Below are positions 7,053 through 10,695 of a stretch of 10,695 bases of DNA, piece after piece. Source of the stretch: JACMNW01 sp031402355 (GTDB taxonomy: Bacteria > Pseudomonadota > Alphaproteobacteria > Rhodobacterales > Rhodobacteraceae); NCBI GenBank assembly GCA_031402355.1, contig JANNSG010000113.1, positions 1 through 10,695 of the forward strand. Reading direction: 5' to 3'. The position numbers and the translations under genes are program-made. The notes beneath the pieces were generated by a model. The model was not told the DNA's origin, searched no databases, and saw nothing but the letters and a program-made list of their open reading frames with translations. Position 1 is the first letter of the stretch. The number at the start of each line of letters is the position of its first letter.

Positions 7053-7069
7053 CCTGACACTGTGTTAGG
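7053..7069. promoter_or_regulatory. 17-bp palindrome before the dioxygenase gene, candidate operator
   Basis: CCTGACACTGTGTTAGG is symmetric at 7 of 8 positions around a central T, with the core ACAC-T-GTGT. The one-base centre is too tight for an RNA hairpin loop, so a protein-binding DNA site is the better reading. It ends 18 bp before the start of the dioxygenase gene. A related half-like sequence, ACCTGACTGTG, occurs at 7001-7011. No regulator gene is adjacent. The layout would suit a dimeric TetR- or GntR-type repressor, but the family is not determinable. Confidence 0.4.
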
Positions 7070-7087
7070 CCGGAGCCAGGGTTTGCT

Positions 7088-7876
7088 ATGACAGACATCA
7101 CCGATGATATGATCGCCGCCTATCAACGCGACGGCGCCGTATTGATCAAGAGCCTTTGGGCCGACCACGTCGATACCCTGCGCGAGGGCATCGAGCGCAA
7201 CATGGCAAACCCATCCGAATATGCCGCCGAAAACCTGAAACCGGGCGAGGGCGGGCGGTTCTTTGATGATTACTGCAACTGGACCCGCATCCCTGAATTT
7301 GAGACTGTGATCCGTAAGTCTGACGTGGCCGATGTGGCCGCGAAACTGATGGGTTCTGACTATGTGCAATTGTTCCACGACCATGTTCTGGTCAAGGAAC
7401 CCGGAACATCCAAACCCACCCCGTGGCATCAGGATCAGCCCTATTACTTTGTCGAGGGCCGCCAGAACGTCAGCTTCTGGTCCCCACTGGACCCTGTCCG
7501 CGAAGCGAGTTTGCGCTGCGTTGCGGGATCGCATCTGTGGCCGCGCGAAGTGCTGCCAACCCGTTGGGTGGCGGAGACCAGCTTTTACCCCGATCCCGAT
7601 CTTTACATGCCCGTGCCAGACCCAGATGCCGAAGGCATGACCGTGCTGGAATGGCAGATGGAACCGGGTGATGCTGTGGCGTTCAACTACCGCACCCTGC
7701 ACGGCGCGCGCGGCAATAACGCGGGCACAAGGCGGCGGGCGTTTTCGTTGCGCCTAGTGGGGGATGATATGCGCTATGTGGAACGGCCAGGGCGCACATC
7801 GCCGCCCTTTCCGGGGCACGGCATGCAGGAAGGACAGCGGTTGCGCGAGGATTGGTTCCCGGTGCTGCGCAGTTAG
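7088..7876 (+). CDS. Phytanoyl-CoA dioxygenase (PhyH) family Fe(II)/2-oxoglutarate oxygenase
   Basis: This 262-residue protein belongs to the PhyH-like oxygenases, which use Fe(II), 2-oxoglutarate and O2 to hydroxylate a small substrate. The fold's metal triad is visible: His114 and Asp116 in PWHQDQPYY (112-120) and distal His205 in TLHGARGN (203-210). An Arg at 215-217 (TRRRAFSLR) is placed to bind 2-oxoglutarate. The start at 7088 has only a weak Shine-Dalgarno match (CAGGG at 7077-7081, or GGAG at 7072-7075). A 17-bp palindrome lies just upstream. The substrate is unknown: bacterial members act on varied compounds and no pathway partner is adjacent. The stop codon overlaps that of the convergent amidotransferase gene. 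Family assignment is firm; function within the family is open. Confidence 0.88.
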   Translation: MTDITDDMIAAYQRDGAVLIKSLWADHVDTLREGIERNMANPSEYAAENLKPGEGGRFFDDYCNWTRIPEFETVIRKSDVADVAAKLMGSDYVQLFHDHVLVKEPGTSKPTPWHQDQPYYFVEGRQNVSFWSPLDPVREASLRCVAGSHLWPREVLPTRWVAETSFYPDPDLYMPVPDPDAEGMTVLEWQMEPGDAVAFNYRTLHGARGNNAGTRRRAFSLRLVGDDMRYVERPGRTSPPFPGHGMQEGQRLREDWFPVLRS

Positions 7877-8571
7877 ATCAGCGCGACCCAAGCCCGCGCA
7901 ATAGCAAGCCCCGCCGCATCAGATGTAATCCCTCGTGTCTGGGCAAGGGCAGGGTAGGCTTTGCACCATCCCGGCTGTCTTGCCTCTACAATATCGGGAA
8001 ACTCGCGTGTCCAGTCAGCCACCACCGATCGGTTGGCTTCAAAATGAAACTGCATGCCGTACGTGGCGCGACCGATGCGAAACGCCTGTTGCGGTGCGAT
8101 AGCGGTTTTGGCCAGCAGCACCGCTTCTTGGGGCAGGGTGAAGGTATCGGTGTGAAATTCAAAGATCGGAAATGTCGTGGGCAGGTGCCCCATAACCGGA
8201 TCAATATGGCCAAGATCAGTCAGTGCCACATCACACCAGCCGAATTCAGACGCCGTGCCCAACTGGTTTTCGGCCCCGTAGGCCCTTGCCAAAATTTGCG
8301 ATCCCAAACAAATACCCAGAACCGCGCGGCCCTGATCTGTCATGTCCCGCATAAGGGCAGCAATCAGGGGCAAATAGGGATGATCTTCGTCATCAAGGGC
8401 AGATTGCTCGCCCCCCATGACCACCAATGCGTCATAGCCGTCTTGCACGTCCGGCAGTGCATCCCCCTGAAACACTTTATAAACATCAACCCGCGCACCG
8501 GCTTCATGCAGGGCCACGCCGACTTGGCCATGATGGGTCACCTTGGTATTTTCGATGATCGCAACGCGCAT
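7873..8571 (-). CDS. Class I glutamine amidotransferase domain protein (GuaA N-domain-like)
   Basis: This 232-residue stand-alone protein has a class I glutamine amidotransferase fold that releases ammonia from glutamine or a related gamma-glutamyl compound. The nucleophile elbow is GICLGSQ at 87-92 with Cys88, and the partners His176 and Glu178 lie in MQFHFE (173-178). VMGGEQSALDD (51-61) gives the oxyanion loop region. The start at 8571 is supported by GAGGTG about 5 bases upstream on the - strand. The frame stays open for 72 more codons into guaB, but that part is arginine/proline-rich and unlike the family. There is no synthetase domain, so this is not a full GuaA. COG0518-type proteins of this sort are usually annotated 'GMP synthase-like', and the true substrate is unknown. 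Gamma-glutamyl hydrolase activity is an alternative. It is divergent from guaB. Confidence 0.88.
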   Translation of the reverse strand: MRVAIIENTKVTHHGQVGVALHEAGARVDVYKVFQGDALPDVQDGYDALVVMGGEQSALDDEDHPYLPLIAALMRDMTDQGRAVLGICLGSQILARAYGAENQLGTASEFGWCDVALTDLGHIDPVMGHLPTTFPIFEFHTDTFTLPQEAVLLAKTAIAPQQAFRIGRATYGMQFHFEANRSVVADWTREFPDIVEARQPGWCKAYPALAQTRGITSDAAGLAIARAWVALI

Positions 8572-8630
8572 TGGCACCTCGGCAGTTTTCCTAAGCTCAC
8601 CATGCCTCGGTGCGGCGCGCAACCCCGGTT

Positions 8631-8660
8631 TTGCCCTTGCCAATCTGCCCGGCCCATGAA
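8631..8660 (+). promoter_or_regulatory. guaB: Weak candidate guaB promoter in the divergent intergenic region
   Basis: TTGCCC (8631-8636) and CATGAA (8655-8660), 18 bp apart, are the best -35/-10 pair I can find in the 128-bp gap between the amidotransferase and guaB. They match the sigma-70 consensus at 4 of 6 and 3 of 6 positions. The gap must contain promoters for both divergent genes, but this placement is tentative. Confidence 0.2.
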
Positions 8661-8699
8661 ACAGGGAACCGCCAAACGAACCCGTCCAAGGAGTGACCC

Positions 8700-10148
8700 A
8701 TGGAGATTCGCGAGGCTTTGACCTTCGATGATGTGCTGCTTGTTCCCGCTGCCAGTTCCGTGCTGCCAGCAATGGCGGATACATCAACCTTCGTCACAAA
8801 ATCCATCCGCATGAATATTCCCCTGCTGTCGTCGGCAATGGATACCGTCACCGAGGCGCGCATGGCGATTGCTATGGCCCAGGCGGGCGGCATCGGGGTC
8901 ATTCACCGCAATCTGGACCTTGAAGCACAAGCAAACGAAGTGCGCCGGGTCAAGCGTTTCGAGAGCGGCATCGTCTATGCGCCGATCACTCTGACACCGA
9001 ACCAGACGCTGGCCGACGCCAAGGCCCTGCAAGAGCGCTATAATGTGACCGGCTTTCCCGTGGTGGATGAGGCTGGCCGCGTGGTGGGCATTGTGACCAA
9101 CCGCGATATGCGCTTTGCGTCCGATGACCGCACACCGGTATCTGTGATGATGACCACCAACAATCTGGCCGTGCTGCAGGAACCGGCTGACCGCGACACT
9201 GCGATTTCTCTGATGAAGGCGCGGCGCATCGAAAAGTTGCTGATCACCGATGGCGCGGGCAAGCTGACCGGGCTCTTGACCCTGAAAGACACGGAGCAAT
9301 CGGTGCTGAACCCGCATGCCTGCAAAGATGCGCTTGGCCGTCTGCGGGTGGCTGCGGCATCCACAGTGGGCGATGCGGGGTTTGAACGATCCCGCGCGCT
9401 GATCGACGCAGGCGTAGATATGGTGGTGATTGATACCGCACACGGGCATTCCGAAGGTGTGGCGCGGGCGGTGGAACGCATCAAGGCATTGTCGAACGCG
9501 GTGCAGGTGGTGGCGGGCAATGTGGCAACCGCTGCGGCCACGCGCGCGTTGATTGATGCAGGCGCCGATGCGGTCAAGGTGGGCATCGGGCCGGGGTCGA
9601 TCTGCACCACGCGCATTGTGGCGGGCGTCGGCGTGCCGCAACTGACAGCAATCATGGATGCCGCGGGTGCAGCCGGTGACATCCCTGTCATCGCTGACGG
9701 CGGCATCAAGTATTCCGGCGATTTTGCCAAGGCCATCGCGGCCGGGGCATCTTGTGCCATGGTCGGGTCTGCCATTGCGGGCACCGACGAATCCCCTGGT
9801 GAAGTCATTCTTTATCAAGGCAGAAGCTTCAAAAGCTATCGCGGAATGGGCTCGCTTGGGGCCATGGCGCGCGGGTCTGCGGATCGGTATTTTCAGAAAG
9901 ATGCGGCGTCCGATAAACTGGTACCCGAGGGCATCGAAGGGCAGGTCCCCTACAAAGGCTCTGCCGCCGCCGTGGTGCATCAATTGGTCGGCGGTTTGCG
10001 CGCCGCCATGGGTTATACCGGCAACGCGACGATTGCCGATATGCGGTCAAGCTGCACCTTTGTGCGCATAACCGGGGCAGGGCTGAAGGAAAGCCATGTG
10101 CACGACGTACAGATCACCCGTGAAAGCCCCAATTACCGGATCATGTGA
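8700..10148 (+). CDS. guaB: Inosine-5'-monophosphate dehydrogenase GuaB
   Basis: This 482-residue enzyme oxidises IMP to XMP with NAD+, the committed step of guanine nucleotide synthesis, in the cytoplasm as a tetramer or octamer. The start has AAGGAG upstream at about 8687-8692. The N-terminal barrel begins with LTFDDVLLVP (7-16) and includes PLLSSAMDTVTE (41-52). Two CBS domains fill about residues 90-205 (QERYNVTGFPVVD; IEKLLITD). The barrel then resumes with the catalytic loop GPGSICTTR (297-305), nucleophile Cys302, and IADGGI (331-336). YRGMGS (380-385), the flap with GSADRYF (392-398) and EGIEGQVPYKG (410-420) complete the active site. Length and motifs are all normal for bacterial GuaB. 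The RNA methyltransferase gene begins 60 bp downstream. Confidence 0.97.
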   Translation: MEIREALTFDDVLLVPAASSVLPAMADTSTFVTKSIRMNIPLLSSAMDTVTEARMAIAMAQAGGIGVIHRNLDLEAQANEVRRVKRFESGIVYAPITLTPNQTLADAKALQERYNVTGFPVVDEAGRVVGIVTNRDMRFASDDRTPVSVMMTTNNLAVLQEPADRDTAISLMKARRIEKLLITDGAGKLTGLLTLKDTEQSVLNPHACKDALGRLRVAAASTVGDAGFERSRALIDAGVDMVVIDTAHGHSEGVARAVERIKALSNAVQVVAGNVATAAATRALIDAGADAVKVGIGPGSICTTRIVAGVGVPQLTAIMDAAGAAGDIPVIADGGIKYSGDFAKAIAAGASCAMVGSAIAGTDESPGEVILYQGRSFKSYRGMGSLGAMARGSADRYFQKDAASDKLVPEGIEGQVPYKGSAAAVVHQLVGGLRAAMGYTGNATIADMRSSCTFVRITGAGLKESHVHDVQITRESPNYRIM

Positions 10149-10208
10149 TGGTTATATTCCTCGATTACATAGTAACGCCTGTGGGTTGCAGCGCGTTGGT
10201 AATGTAGT

Positions 10209-10695
10209 GTGACACCTTCGGCCCGCATATCAGCTGCCATCGAAATATTGGACCGGGCACTGGCCGGTGCGTCGCTTGATCCTGCCTTGACCGCCTGGGG
10301 GCGGTCACATCGCTTTGCGGGTTCCGGCGACCGGGCTGCAATTCGTGATCTGGTTTTTGACGCGTGGCGGTGCAAGCGATCCTTCGCGGCACTCGGGGGG
10401 TCTGACACCGGACGCGGGCTGATGTTGGGGCGGCTGCGCAGCCTGGGACAAGAGACAGCGCCGATCTTCTCTGGGGCCCAGCATGCCCCGGCGCCGGTAT
10501 CGGATGCTGACTTGCCGTATCTGCCCACAGACCTTGCATCCCTTGATTGCCCCAATTGGCTTGCGCCACGGCTTCGATTTAGCCTTGGTGCGCAGTTCGA
10601 ACCTGTGATGCGGGCCTTGCAACATCGCGCGAAGGTCTTTCTGCGTGTCAATCTGGCCCGGATCACCCCGGCAGCTGCTGCAGCCATGCTTGCGG
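10209..10695 (+). CDS. RsmB/NOP-family RNA (cytosine-5) methyltransferase, N-terminal part, cut by window edge
   Basis: An open frame runs from GTG at 10209 to the right edge, 162 codons with no stop. An in-frame TAA at 10200-10202 makes this GTG the first usable start, and no ATG occurs until well inside the protein. The translation begins TPSARISAAIEILDRALAG and continues with RFAGSGDRAAIRDLVFDAW at about 37-55. This matches my memory of the N-terminal domain of RsmB/NOP-type SAM-dependent RNA methyltransferases that lie next to guaB in Rhodobacteraceae. These modify a cytosine in rRNA or tRNA. The catalytic SAM domain with its two cysteines would lie beyond the window. The Shine-Dalgarno match is poor. 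It is not certain that this is RsmB itself rather than a paralogue, so no symbol is given. Confidence 0.8.
   Translation, partial: MTPSARISAAIEILDRALAGASLDPALTAWGRSHRFAGSGDRAAIRDLVFDAWRCKRSFAALGGSDTGRGLMLGRLRSLGQETAPIFSGAQHAPAPVSDADLPYLPTDLASLDCPNWLAPRLRFSLGAQFEPVMRALQHRAKVFLRVNLARITPAAAAAMLA

Noticed and set aside
7852..8721. 289-codon open frame on the + strand across the amidotransferase gene
   Set aside because: The opposite strand encodes an intact amidotransferase with its catalytic triad; this frame shows no family features.
8784..9983. 399-codon open frame on the - strand across guaB
   Set aside because: It is antisense to a fully conserved IMP dehydrogenase, and its translation is His/Arg-rich low-complexity sequence typical of a GC-rich shadow frame.
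10133..10687. 184-codon open frame on the - strand at the right edge
   Set aside because: Arg/Ala/Ser-rich shadow of the methyltransferase gene, whose + strand translation is recognisable.
1..10695. Search for a novel defence, mobile or biosynthetic system
   Set aside because: All long conserved frames belong to familiar families. There are no transposase, integrase, toxin or reverse transcriptase motifs, no repeat array and no tRNA-like site.

Overview
The window looks like chromosomal DNA from an alphaproteobacterium, most likely a marine Rhodobacteraceae (Roseobacter-type) member. I infer this from the protein signatures, the moderately high GC, the complete agl alpha-glucoside operon, and guaB followed by an RsmB/NOP-type methyltransferase. 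No database search was possible.

Layout: positions 1-170 are a leader that carries a LacI-type palindrome. Positions 171-6727 hold a five-gene operon on the + strand, aglE-aglF-aglG-aglA-aglK: a periplasmic binding protein, two permeases, a GH13 alpha-glucosidase and the transport ATPase. It is tightly packed except for one strong stem-loop between aglE and aglF. At 6809-6964 there is a separate 51-residue, lysine-rich small protein gene with its own ribosome binding site. At 7088-7876 there is a phytanoyl-CoA dioxygenase-family (Fe/2-oxoglutarate) gene with a 17-bp palindrome just upstream. It ends tail-to-tail, with overlapping stop codons, against a class I glutamine amidotransferase on the - strand (7873-8571). 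Divergent from that is guaB, IMP dehydrogenase (8700-10148). The right edge holds the first 162 codons of an RNA methyltransferase gene that starts with GTG at 10209 and runs out of the window.

How the genes work together: AglE captures alpha-glucosides (sucrose, trehalose, maltose and similar) in the periplasm. AglF and AglG form the membrane channel, AglK powers it, and AglA hydrolyses the imported sugar in the cytoplasm. The remaining genes look like independent housekeeping or accessory units. I see no mobile element, CRISPR array, tRNA or rRNA.

I found no wholly new system. The points most worth checking are the putative AglR-type operator, the extra hydrophobic block in AglF, the aglE-aglF intercistronic hairpin, the palindrome before the dioxygenase gene, and the small basic protein with its structured leader.
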